Assembly: GCA_002294045.1 (NCBI GenBank)
Contig: DBEP01000094.1
Span: 34,761-51,446, forward strand
Length of the DNA: 16,686 nt
Reading direction: 5' to 3'
Origin: Lachnoclostridium sp. UBA903
GTDB taxonomy: Bacteria; Bacillota; Clostridia; Lachnospirales; Lachnospiraceae
The notes beneath the pieces are model-generated. The model was not told the origin of the DNA. It worked only from the letters and a program-made list of their open reading frames with translations, and did no database searches. The position numbers were made by a program, and so were the translations under genes. Shown here piece after piece: positions 1-7,450 of the stretch (within the stretch, counting starts at the first letter, position 1; every line of letters begins with the position of its first letter).

Positions 1-70
1 TTGGGTGCGTAGTGGTGCTACGTACCCAAAATTGCGGCGCAGTATACCGCAAAGTGGGGCGTTCAGAACG
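1..70. repeat. Structured multi-hairpin element at left edge
   Basis: Three palindromes lie in a row. Bases 1-12 pair with 18-29 (one G.T pair at 7/23) around the loop TGGTG; 32-37 (TTGCGG) pairs with 47-52 (CCGCAA); and 60-70 is the palindrome CGTTCAGAACG. The core GCGTAGTGGTGCTACG at 7-22 recurs exactly at 9467-9482, inside the fold-back element there. The window starts at base 1 of the first stem, so the element may extend further left. I read it as part of a dispersed non-coding repeat. No coding signal is convincing here. Confidence 0.6.
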
Positions 71-150
71 GTACGATGATTTTTCAAACACGCTCTAGTG
101 AAGGTGAAGTATATTCGCTGCCCATCTTCATGCATTTTTCAGGGTTGGAA

Positions 151-191
151 ACAGCAGCCGTAATTATAAATTGTGCAAGTACGGCTGCTGT
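151..191 (-). terminator. Long hairpin downstream of the oxidoreductase operon, candidate terminator
   Basis: ACAGCAGCCGTA (151-162) and TACGGCTGCTGT (180-191) form a perfect 12-bp stem with a 17-nt loop. It lies 87 bp after the stop of the TIM barrel gene, the last minus-strand gene before the window edge. On the minus strand the stem is followed only by TTTCC, a poor U-tract, so termination may be weak or the hairpin may protect the mRNA 3' end. Confidence 0.45.
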
Positions 192-278
192 CAAAGATTT
201 CAATATTCAATTCATTTCTGAAAGGCCTGGCCGTTCCAACTTGTGGGAGGCAAGGAGCGGTTTTGGGGTTGTAGTGGT

Positions 279-998
279 TTAGGGTATCTGTTTTAGATAT
301 TCATAATCATTTTTAATGCTGTCCCAAACCGGCTTGTCAAATTCTTCGTGTTCAACCACAAAATATCTGGCAAATTCTGCTGCTTCTTTCACTTTCTTCA
401 TATCCAGGATACCGTCCCCCATATCCACATTGGCTTTCAGGGAATCCATTTGTTTCATATGAATCAGTTCTATCTTCCCGCCCCATTTTTTAATATATTC
501 TATGGGGTCAATACCGGCATAGGCGGCCCAGAATACGTCCAGTTCCAGGATGACATTGTCACCGGTGTTTTCTGCAATCATATCCAGGGGTAATTTACCG
601 TCGATTTCAATGAATTCATTCGCATGGTTATGGTATCCCACTTTTATATTTTCTTTTACGGCCAGGCCGGCTGCGGAATTGAGCAGCCTTGTCAATTTGT
701 CAATCTTTTCCTTTGTGTCCGTTTCCGCGTAGGGGCAGATAATATATTGGGAACCAATGGCTTTGTTAAATGCAAGCTCCTCCTCAAAAGAATTTTCAAA
801 TATCTGTATTCCGGTGTGGCTTCCGACCGAATACAAATTATTTTCCTTTAAAAGGTTCTTTAATTCCTCTGAAGATAAACCGCCGTAGCCGGCAAATTCC
901 ACGCCTTTATAACCGATTCCCGCAACGCGTTTTACGGAACTTTTAAAATCTTTTTTGGTTTCTTCCTGAATTGAGTATAACTGTAATGATACTTCCAT
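279..998 (-). CDS. Sugar phosphate isomerase/epimerase family protein (xylose-isomerase-like TIM barrel)
   Basis: Predicted cytosolic, 239 aa. Family proteins are metal-dependent TIM barrels that isomerise, epimerise or cleave sugars and keto-sugars. Visible signatures are GVEFAG near residues 32-37, HNH at 123-125 followed by E128, ELD ending at D154, LIHMK with H180, and VVEHEE with E216, in the order of the usual metal-binding strands. At 239 aa it is slightly short for the family (often 250-290) but appears complete. ATG 998 is preceded by GAGG. It is the third gene after two Gfo/Idh/MocA oxidoreductases (53-bp gap), so it probably acts on the product of one of them. Such oxidoreductase-isomerase pairs occur in 3-keto-glycoside and inositol pathways; the substrate cannot be read from the sequence. 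Confidence 0.85.
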   Translation of the reverse strand: MEVSLQLYSIQEETKKDFKSSVKRVAGIGYKGVEFAGYGGLSSEELKNLLKENNLYSVGSHTGIQIFENSFEEELAFNKAIGSQYIICPYAETDTKEKIDKLTRLLNSAAGLAVKENIKVGYHNHANEFIEIDGKLPLDMIAENTGDNVILELDVFWAAYAGIDPIEYIKKWGGKIELIHMKQMDSLKANVDMGDGILDMKKVKEAAEFARYFVVEHEEFDKPVWDSIKNDYEYLKQIP

Positions 999-1051
999 TA
1001 ATGAATACCTCGTCTTTTTCTTTCCGGCAGATTAAACCAATTATTTTTATA

Positions 1052-2017
1052 TTAAACGGGTTCCTTTTTGCCGCTGACACAGGACTTATAAGCGGCTTCC
1101 ATCATTCTGGTCAACATAATGGCATCGTCAATACCGAAAGTTACGCCTTGTTTATTAGTTTCTCCGTTGGCCCACAAAACCACCGGGGACGGCAGTGCTT
1201 CCGGCAAGTTCTTTGCCGCCTCCCATTTACCTCCGGTTTCTTCCGCAGCGTACCAGACGCCGTCACGAATAAGTATACTTCCTTTTGTACCGCTGATTTC
1301 AAGGGTAGCCGGATTATAAACGGATACAAAACCCGTTTCGGATACACCGATGATTCCCTTTTCAAACTCCAGAAGGGAGACCGCATTATCCTCCACTTCT
1401 CTGCCGGTTATTTCGGTAAATACCGACTGTACCGACTTTGGTTCTCCCAGCAGCCAGTTTAATAAGTACATGGGATGGGCGCCTAAATCAATCATAGCAC
1501 CGCCGCCGCACTGTTCTTTATCATAAAAATGGGCAGGCAGCCAGTTGCCGATGCTGCCGTTATGGACATTGCGCATTCTGGCATAAGTAATCTGTCCCAG
1601 GGCACCGCTTTGTATCATCTGTTTGGCAAATAAAAACTCGCTGTCGCATTTCTTAACCAGGGATAAAACAATATCCGTATTATGCCGTACCAGAGTATCC
1701 TTTATTTCCAGACAGTCTGAGACAGTCAGCGCCAATACCTTTTCACTGAATACTTTTTTACCGGCCTTAACGGCTTTCAATATTAATTCCTTATGCATGG
1801 AGGTGGGGGCGGTAATAATTACGCCGTCAATATTTTTGTCAGAAAGCAGTTCGTCATAATCTGCATAGAATTTAACTTGAAACTGCCCGGCATATTTTGC
1901 TCCCCGTTCTGCGTCCTCATCCCAGACAGCCGTAATCCTGCTGTCTGTTTTCTCTATGATTTCTTTGGTATATCCTTCGGCATGTACATGCCAGTAACTG
2001 ATAACAGCTATATTCAT
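1052..2017 (-). CDS. Gfo/Idh/MocA family oxidoreductase, atypical Rossmann loop
   Basis: A 321-aa protein with an N-terminal Rossmann domain (about 1-120) and a C-terminal dehydrogenase domain. The family lysine lies in SEKVL (K93, where most members have EKP), and GGGAMIDLGAH supplies D177 and H181, matching the catalytic Lys/Asp/His layout. The usual GxGxxG/A nucleotide loop is absent: strand 1 runs VISYWHVHAEGY (residues 5-16), with histidines where glycines are expected. Cofactor binding may therefore differ, or the fold may be used otherwise. ATG 2017 has GGAG 6 nt upstream. It lies 20 bp after the first oxidoreductase gene, so the two are cotranscribed. The family call is safe; the substrate is unknown. 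Confidence 0.85.
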   Translation of the reverse strand: MNIAVISYWHVHAEGYTKEIIEKTDSRITAVWDEDAERGAKYAGQFQVKFYADYDELLSDKNIDGVIITAPTSMHKELILKAVKAGKKVFSEKVLALTVSDCLEIKDTLVRHNTDIVLSLVKKCDSEFLFAKQMIQSGALGQITYARMRNVHNGSIGNWLPAHFYDKEQCGGGAMIDLGAHPMYLLNWLLGEPKSVQSVFTEITGREVEDNAVSLLEFEKGIIGVSETGFVSVYNPATLEISGTKGSILIRDGVWYAAEETGGKWEAAKNLPEALPSPVVLWANGETNKQGVTFGIDDAIMLTRMMEAAYKSCVSGKKEPV

Positions 2018-2037
2018 ATCGGGCTCCTCTATTCTGT

Positions 2038-3120
2038 TTAATCAAAATAAACCGGCTGTCCGGATTTGGCGGATTTATAAATTGCTTCCAGGATTTCGGA
2101 TACGACGCAGGCCTGCTCCGGTTGTACCACAACCTCGGTATTATTCTTAACCGCATCAATCCACCGTCTGGCTTCCACTTCCGCAGGATTATCGGATATT
2201 CCTTCATAGAAGGCAACTCCGCCGCTGGATAAATCGGGCCTGGTTTCGATTAAACGGTTAAATTCGCCTTTATTGATTGTTACGCCGCCTTTAATCTGGG
2301 CTCCGGCATCCGTACCGCAAAGCATGGTGCTGCCTTCCGGGATGGGCTCACTGGTATTCAATGCCCAGCTGGACTCCATGATTATGGTAGCCCCGTTTTT
2401 CATAACGATAAAACCGAAAGCGGAATCTTCCATAGTATGCTGGCTGGGTTCCCATCCGCCCCAGGGGTTGCCGCATTCTGCGTTGTTTACTTTCTTATAG
2501 GTTGTACCGACTACCATTTTAGGTTCATAGTTATTCATAAGGTATAAGGTAATATCCAGGGAATGGGTTCCGATATCAATAAGGGGACCGCCGCCCTGTT
2601 CATATTCGTTTAAGAATACGCCCCAGTTGGGAGTTCCTCTCCTTCTGATTGCAAATGCCTTTGCAAAATAAATTTCTCCTAAATCTCCCCGTTCAATTAC
2701 ACTTTTTAAGTAAATTGCTTCCGGTTTATGCCTGTGCTGATAACCGATGGTAAGCTTCCTGCCTGTTTCTTTTGCCGCCGCAACCATTTTCCTGGCATCT
2801 TCGGCCGTTTTTGCCATAGGCTTTTCACACATTACATGTTTTCCCGCATGAAGGGAATCGATGGTAATCGGTGCATGGGAACGGTTCGGTGTGCATACAT
2901 GTACAACTTCAATTTCCGGATCTTTGATTAATTCCTGGTAATCGGTATAAACCTTAGCATCCGGCGCACCATATTTTTCTTTGGCTTTTTGTGCCCTTTC
3001 TTCAACGATGTCACAAAAAGCAACCAGCTCCACATCATCCAGTTTGCTTAAGGAAGGCATATGCTTTCCGTTTGCAATTCCTCCACAGCCTATAATTCCA
3101 ACTTTTACCTTCTTCTCCAT
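2038..3120 (-). CDS. Gfo/Idh/MocA family NAD(P)-dependent oxidoreductase
   Basis: First gene of the oxidoreductase operon, 360 aa, typical family length. The dinucleotide loop VGIIGCGGIA (residues 7-16) is canonical, CEKP gives K100, and GGGPLIDIGTH gives D182 and H186. RRRGTPNWGVF (159-169) resembles, from memory, sugar and glycoside 3-dehydrogenase members of the family, such as those in gut C-glycoside-cleaving bacteria; this is a weak hint. ATG 3120 has AAGGAG about 10 nt upstream. A leader of about 105 nt with two overlapping inverted repeats precedes it. Two different family members in one operon suggest an oxidation and a later reduction, as in redox-assisted glycoside cleavage or sugar epimerisation. 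Substrate not determined. Confidence 0.9.
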   Translation of the reverse strand: MEKKVKVGIIGCGGIANGKHMPSLSKLDDVELVAFCDIVEERAQKAKEKYGAPDAKVYTDYQELIKDPEIEVVHVCTPNRSHAPITIDSLHAGKHVMCEKPMAKTAEDARKMVAAAKETGRKLTIGYQHRHKPEAIYLKSVIERGDLGEIYFAKAFAIRRRGTPNWGVFLNEYEQGGGPLIDIGTHSLDITLYLMNNYEPKMVVGTTYKKVNNAECGNPWGGWEPSQHTMEDSAFGFIVMKNGATIIMESSWALNTSEPIPEGSTMLCGTDAGAQIKGGVTINKGEFNRLIETRPDLSSGGVAFYEGISDNPAEVEARRWIDAVKNNTEVVVQPEQACVVSEILEAIYKSAKSGQPVYFD

Positions 3121-3156
3121 AGTGTTTTATCTCCTTTTTATTTTTATTCCCGGTCC

Positions 3157-3183
3157 GGTTATGTTTCACCCTGAAACATAACC
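3157..3183. promoter_or_regulatory. Perfect 12-bp inverted repeat in the oxidoreductase leader
   Basis: GGTTATGTTTCA (3157-3168) and TGAAACATAACC (3172-3183) are perfect inverted copies around CCC. The repeat lies between the predicted minus-strand promoter and the start at 3120, downstream of the predicted TSS, where a roadblock operator or RNA hairpin would act. There is no U-tract, so it is not an obvious terminator. The neighbouring AraC protein is one candidate binder, although AraC sites are usually direct repeats. Confidence 0.6.
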
Positions 3184-3195
3184 AAACCTTTGGTT
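3180..3195. promoter_or_regulatory. Second inverted repeat overlapping the first
   Basis: AACCAAA (3180-3186) and TTTGGTT (3189-3195) pair across two bases. The left arm shares AACC (3180-3183) with the longer repeat at 3157-3183, so as RNA hairpins the two are mutually exclusive. This is either an alternative-fold leader or two overlapping operators. Confidence 0.45.
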
Positions 3196-3231
3196 TTACT
3201 TTATTAAAATATAGCATACCGTCTGTTATTA

Positions 3232-3240
3232 TGATATAAT
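3232..3240 (+). promoter_or_regulatory. Extended -10 promoter for the AraC gene
   Basis: TGATATAAT fits an extended -10 (TGn followed by TATAAT). No good -35 is seen 16-18 bp upstream, as is common for extended -10 or activator-dependent promoters. The expected transcript start near 3247 leaves a leader of about 40 nt before TTG 3287. It overlaps the -10 of the divergent oxidoreductase promoter. Confidence 0.5.
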
Positions 3241-3261
3241 AACTTTTAGATAAAATATCAA
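3233..3261 (-). promoter_or_regulatory. Predicted promoter of the oxidoreductase operon
   Basis: On the minus strand TTGATA (3261-3256) is followed after 17 bp by TATATC (3238-3233). The -10 is imperfect, as expected for a regulated promoter. It shares bases with the AraC gene's -10 on the other strand. Confidence 0.4.
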
Positions 3262-3286
3262 TTTTTTGTCATTGGGGGATATTATT

Positions 3287-4180
3287 TTGGAGTGTACATA
3301 TTATGTTGAAGAAAAAGACAAGGCCGGCGAACTGCCTCTTTCCATCAGCGTTCACACCCAGGAAGCATTTGGGGCAGTTACAATGGCCTGTGCCCATATA
3401 CACGATTACATCGAGATTCTTTATGCTCTTTCGGGTGAATATGAAATTTTATTAAATAACATGGTTTATTACTTTGGCACCGGCGACATGGTACTTATTA
3501 ATTCCAACGAGATACATAATATTACTTCCCTGTCGGAAGGGCTGAATAAATATATCGTGATTAAATTTGAACCGGAAATACTTTATACTACGACCCAATC
3601 CGTATTTGAGATGAAATATGTTATGCCTTTTATCTTAAATGAATCAACCCACCAGAAAATATTTAAAAAGGAAGAAATTGAGGCCTCCGTAATTCCGGAT
3701 ATCATCAAGGGAATCCATAAGGAATATATGGACAGGCATTATGGATACGAACTGGCCGTCAGAGCCAATATTTTTAATTTATTCCTGTTCATCCTCCGCC
3801 GCTGGAACGCCCAGAATGTAGATTTAAATATTAACCCGGATATGAATAAGGATATGGCAAGACGGCTGCAGACTGTTTTTGACTATGTGGAGAATAATTA
3901 CCAGAATGACATTACCTCCCTGGATATGGCTTCCATCTGCAATTTAAGCTACAGCTATTTTTCCAGGGCATTTAAAAAAATCATGAAGAAGAACTTTAAG
4001 GAGTATTTAAACTATGTCCGGATTTCTAAGGCGGAAAAGCTTTTAAGCACTTCCGAACTTAATATAACGGAAATTGCCCTGGCCGTAGGTTTTTCCTCCT
4101 CCAGCTATTTTATCCGGCAGTTTAAGCAGTTTAAGGGAATCTCTCCCAAGCAGTTTCGGAGCAAGTATATGAAGATTTGA
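3287..4180 (+). CDS. AraC family transcriptional regulator
   Basis: A 297-aa regulator with an N-terminal cupin-like sensor (CAHIHDYIEILY near 35-47, then a GDMVLINSNEIHNI strand) and a C-terminal pair of helix-turn-helix motifs (about 195-295: DITSLDMASICNLSYSYFSR, and ITEIALAVGFSSSSYFIRQF, ending GISPKQFRSKYM). I prefer TTG 3287: GGGGGA at 3274-3279 is correctly spaced for it, while the in-frame TTG 3266 lacks a ribosome binding site. It lies between the divergent oxidoreductase operon and the convergent ABC-transporter operon and probably controls one or both; the effector should be the transported sugar or a breakdown product. Its stop is 7 bp from the stop of the PHP gene. Confidence 0.92.
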   Translation: MECTYYVEEKDKAGELPLSISVHTQEAFGAVTMACAHIHDYIEILYALSGEYEILLNNMVYYFGTGDMVLINSNEIHNITSLSEGLNKYIVIKFEPEILYTTTQSVFEMKYVMPFILNESTHQKIFKKEEIEASVIPDIIKGIHKEYMDRHYGYELAVRANIFNLFLFILRRWNAQNVDLNINPDMNKDMARRLQTVFDYVENNYQNDITSLDMASICNLSYSYFSRAFKKIMKKNFKEYLNYVRISKAEKLLSTSELNITEIALAVGFSSSSYFIRQFKQFKGISPKQFRSKYMKI

Positions 4181-4187
4181 AACCTTT

Positions 4188-5522
4188 CTATGCGGAGGGT
4201 GTGCCGGAAGCAGAATCTGAAAAACCGAAATATATTGGATTTGATAATAAAACAGGCATCGGCGGCAGTTCGGGAGTAAGCTTTCTCCATATTTCAAACC
4301 GGCAGAAAGCATGCTTTTCATACCGCCTGCTGATTTCCCATTCCTGTATCCCGTTTTCACATACTATATCTTCCGTACCGCAATCCGTAATGAGCCGGAT
4401 TATATCACATCCCTTCAGATTCCGGAATCCGGCATGCAATTCGCTTCCCGGCAGGGCGGTTTCTCCCATTATTCTTCCTCCTGCCTCCGCATAAATGTCC
4501 GGTCCCTGTACAGATACGGTAATATAGCAATTGCCGTTCCTTAAGGCATTTAAGATATCTTCCGGGGAACACGACATCGCATATACACAGGTACATGGGC
4601 TTCCAATCATGCCGGCAAAATCCGGACGGTGAAAATCGCTGCCGCCTACTACCGGTATTTTTTTCCCGGTCAGCAATTGTTTATGCCACCATTCCAAACA
4701 AGCCAGATTTGAGGAGGCAAACAGGCTGCCGTTCCACACTTCAACCGCATCATAGTCAAAGTGCTCCATTCCCCATTTCCATCCGCAGTTCGGACAGAAC
4801 GGATGGTTTAGTACCAAGAATGCTCCATTTGCCTTTGCCTCTGCCAGTTTATTTCTTGCTTCCTTAAGGGAATTAACACAAAAAGCATTTTCAAAAGGTT
4901 TCTTAACACCAAGAATTCCGGCATGGCCCTTATAGTGGGTCCATTCCATCCCAGGTATCACCGTAATCCCCTCTACGCCTGCTTCCTGGAAGTTCTGGGC
5001 ATAATTATTGTGATCCGTCACGATAATATAATCCAATCCCCGCTGCCTCCCCAGCCAGGCCGCATCTTTAAGGGAAAGGCTGCCGTCAGAACCAAGGGTA
5101 TGTATATGGGTATCCCCTTTTAAAAGCCTTCGTTCCTTCATGGTAAATGTAATGCGGTAGACCACCGCAACACCATCCTCCTGCACTTTATAGGCTCCTA
5201 TAATAATATTCCACCTGCCGGGTTTTATATCGGCCGGTGCGAATCCCTGAGAGCTTTTAACTGCGGTAATTGTAATGCTGTTCCGATCCGAGCCGGAAGA
5301 ACCGATATAATTTTCTCCCGCACTGCACAATCCGAAATCAATAATATTTTCTTCTCTGGTTACGGTGCTTCCGTCTTCTCTTTGCTCTGACAGAAATCTG
5401 GGATAGTAATAAGCTATATCCAGCCTCTCCACATCTTTAGGAACCTCAAAAGGCAGTGTAAAATAAATTCCTTCCTCTTCTTTTCCGATAAACCGTTCCA
5501 TTGTAATTATATCTTGTTTCAT
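4188..5522 (-). CDS. CehA/McbA-like PHP domain metallohydrolase
   Basis: 444 aa from ATG 5522, chosen because GGAGGAGAACGG sits just before it; an upstream in-frame ATG (5591) lacks a site. Residues 1-130 look like a beta-sandwich leader domain. The PHP core follows: GDTHIHT (D137, H139, H141), SDG (D146), VTDHNN (D170, H171), GMEW (E193), KGH (H200), LNHP (H240), EVWNG (E261) and GGSDFH (D296, H298), a full metal-binding set for this family of phosphoesterase/amidohydrolase-type enzymes. No signal peptide, so cytosolic. It is the last gene of the sugar ABC operon (76 bp after the permease), suggesting that it trims a phosphate, ester or similar group from the imported substrate; that is inference. 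Confidence 0.85.
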   Translation of the reverse strand: MKQDIITMERFIGKEEEGIYFTLPFEVPKDVERLDIAYYYPRFLSEQREDGSTVTREENIIDFGLCSAGENYIGSSGSDRNSITITAVKSSQGFAPADIKPGRWNIIIGAYKVQEDGVAVVYRITFTMKERRLLKGDTHIHTLGSDGSLSLKDAAWLGRQRGLDYIIVTDHNNYAQNFQEAGVEGITVIPGMEWTHYKGHAGILGVKKPFENAFCVNSLKEARNKLAEAKANGAFLVLNHPFCPNCGWKWGMEHFDYDAVEVWNGSLFASSNLACLEWWHKQLLTGKKIPVVGGSDFHRPDFAGMIGSPCTCVYAMSCSPEDILNALRNGNCYITVSVQGPDIYAEAGGRIMGETALPGSELHAGFRNLKGCDIIRLITDCGTEDIVCENGIQEWEISRRYEKHAFCRFEIWRKLTPELPPMPVLLSNPIYFGFSDSASGTPSA

Positions 5523-5598
5523 CCGTTCTCCTCCTAAGTTCTGCCTGCAATTACCGTACCATCCTTTACATATAAATCCGGCCCGATACACCGGAACT

Positions 5599-6471
5599 CT
5601 ATTCCTTCATGGCCCCCAGGTTCATACCTGCAAGCAGATAGCGCTGTGCAAACAGGTAAATCAGAATCAGCGGCACCGTAGATATGACAATCGCAGCCAT
5701 TACCGCATTCTCCGGTGCTATGGCCGCTCCGGAGGTGGAGTTGTCCTGCATTATCATGGCTTTCAGCATAAGCGGCAGGGTATATTTTTTCTGGTCGGTA
5801 ATCAGGGTGGCGGGCAGCATAATACTATTCCACTTGCTTACGTACTCCATGAAAAATACGGTTGCCAGGCCAGGTTTGGATATGGGCAGATAAATCCCGG
5901 CAAAAATACGGACTTCTGAAGCTCCGTCAATTCTTCCCGACTCCGCCAAAGAGTAGGGAACAGAGGTGAAGTAGTTACGCATCAGCAGAATACTGAAGCC
6001 CGAAATCAATCCATTGACAACCAGTCCCGTATAGCTGTTCAGTAAATTCAGCTGTTTATTCATCTGATAAATTGAAATAAGAGTTAAATCACCCGGAATC
6101 ATCATCGTCAGCATGACGAAGGATGTAATCAGGCCTTTAAACGGAAGCTCCTTTTGTATCAGGGCATAGCCGACAAAAGCCGATAAAATCACCTGCACTA
6201 TAACTCCTGTGGTAGTAACATAAAAGGAATTTAAAAACGGCCGGAATAATTTTGTTACCTGATAGACATACCGGTATCCTTCCAGACTGAAATCATCCCA
6301 CCACAGCATGATACCGCTTTGGGAGGAACTGAGGGCGGAGGATGTGGAAACAACAAATGCGTTCCACATCGGAATCGCCATAATAATAAAAACAAGCAGC
6401 AACAGAAATGCGGCCAGCGCCTTCTGGTAAACGGTAAGTTCATTTCCCATTGTTTTTTTCATTTTTTTCAT
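5599..6471 (-). CDS. Carbohydrate ABC transporter permease, MalG/LplC type
   Basis: 290-aa inner-membrane protein from ATG 6471, which follows AGAGGTAGCAGC; an in-frame ATG at 6507 overlaps the previous gene and has no clear site. Hydrophobic segments near residues 17-38, 80-105, 115-140, 150-170, 195-215 and 255-280 fit the usual six helices. The EAA loop that contacts the ATPase reads YSLAESGRIDGASEVRIF, then LPISKPG. A long outside loop after helix 1 is typical. It pairs with the upstream permease gene 13 bp away. No ATPase gene is in this operon, so a shared MsmX/UgpC-type ATPase is expected elsewhere. Confidence 0.93.
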   Translation of the reverse strand: MKKMKKTMGNELTVYQKALAAFLLLLVFIIMAIPMWNAFVVSTSSALSSSQSGIMLWWDDFSLEGYRYVYQVTKLFRPFLNSFYVTTTGVIVQVILSAFVGYALIQKELPFKGLITSFVMLTMMIPGDLTLISIYQMNKQLNLLNSYTGLVVNGLISGFSILLMRNYFTSVPYSLAESGRIDGASEVRIFAGIYLPISKPGLATVFFMEYVSKWNSIMLPATLITDQKKYTLPLMLKAMIMQDNSTSGAAIAPENAVMAAIVISTVPLILIYLFAQRYLLAGMNLGAMKE

Positions 6472-6484
6472 GCTGCTACCTCTC

Positions 6485-7390
6485 TTATTCGTTGTATGTA
6501 TCATCATAGCGGATTAACCGCCGCACCGTAAAGGAAATAAATACCGTTGCCAATAGTACAAGCGTCGCTGCCGCCGTCGCCGCCCCAATCTTAAACTGTA
6601 TAATGCCTTCATGAAATATGAGGTACAGCAGGTTTCGTACTTCGTCCAGAATGGATGAATTCGCCATTATAAATATCTGGTCAAAATTACGAAGAACACC
6701 CATTGCTGCCAGTACCGCAACCACTTTCATGGTCGGAATAATATTGGGCAGTGTAATCAGAAGCATCTGCTTAAACCGGGAGGCTCCGTCAATAGCAGCC
6801 GCTTCATAAATATTTTGATCTATGGAAACAATCGCGGCTAAAAAAAGCGCCGCGTAATATCCCGCACCTTTCCAGGCTCCTGTAAAAATCATAATTTCCT
6901 TTGCTAACGCCGGTTCAGACATAAATACAACGGGCCGGAATCCTTCTTCGTTCAGCAGTTTCAAAATACCGTTCATCAGCCCGGTTGGTGACAGAATGGT
7001 AATCCATAAGCCGCCTACCACTGCCCAGGATAATAAGTAAGGGATATAAGCTGCTGTCTGCAGGGCTGATTTTAATATCCTGCTTTTTACTTCATTTAAC
7101 AGGAAAGCGATTATCAGCCCCCAGATGAACTGCAGGAAAAAGGTACCGGCGCCCACCGCCAGGCTGTTCCAAAGGGCCTTCAGGTATAACGGGTTTTTTA
7201 TAATACCGATATAGTTATCCAGCCCTGCAAAATCTGTTTCTCCTAAAATCATCACATTGTGAAAACTGTTATAAATACCAAGCAAAAGAGGATAGTAAGA
7301 AAAAACAAGAAAATAAACGGTAACCGGCAATAGCATAAGATAAATAAACCGGTATTTTTTCAGTTTTTTAAATATGGCAGAAGTCTTCAC
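6485..7390 (-). CDS. Carbohydrate ABC transporter permease, MalF/LplB type
   Basis: 301-aa membrane permease. The N-terminus is basic and followed by a hydrophobic helix (YLMLLPVTVYFLVFSYYPLL near 17-37); further membrane segments follow, and the cytosolic EAA loop reads IYEAAAIDGASRFKQML then TLPNIIPT, the LplB/UgpA-like form. The start is GTG 7390 preceded by AAGGAA. It lies 60 bp after the receptor gene and 13 bp before the second permease; together these form the membrane channel of a sugar importer. The LplB-type sequence suggests an oligosaccharide or glycoside rather than a simple monosaccharide, but this is not specific. Confidence 0.93.
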   Translation of the reverse strand: MKTSAIFKKLKKYRFIYLMLLPVTVYFLVFSYYPLLLGIYNSFHNVMILGETDFAGLDNYIGIIKNPLYLKALWNSLAVGAGTFFLQFIWGLIIAFLLNEVKSRILKSALQTAAYIPYLLSWAVVGGLWITILSPTGLMNGILKLLNEEGFRPVVFMSEPALAKEIMIFTGAWKGAGYYAALFLAAIVSIDQNIYEAAAIDGASRFKQMLLITLPNIIPTMKVVAVLAAMGVLRNFDQIFIMANSSILDEVRNLLYLIFHEGIIQFKIGAATAAATLVLLATVFISFTVRRLIRYDDTYNE

Positions 7391-7450
7391 AAGCTATTTC
7401 CTTCCTTATAACAAAATCTTTATCAGTAACATTTTCCTGCATCCATTCAT

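Noticed and set aside
76..282. 68-codon plus-strand open frame at the left edge
   Set aside because: No ribosome binding site, no recognisable domain, spans the 151-191 hairpin and ends inside the stop region of the opposite gene.
971..1462. 163-codon plus-strand open frame
   Set aside because: It lies antisense to the well-supported oxidoreductase gene, and has no start site or known family.
3121..3230. Riboswitch in the oxidoreductase leader
   Set aside because: The overlapping hairpins are suggestive, but I recognise no known riboswitch core and there is no terminator U-tract.
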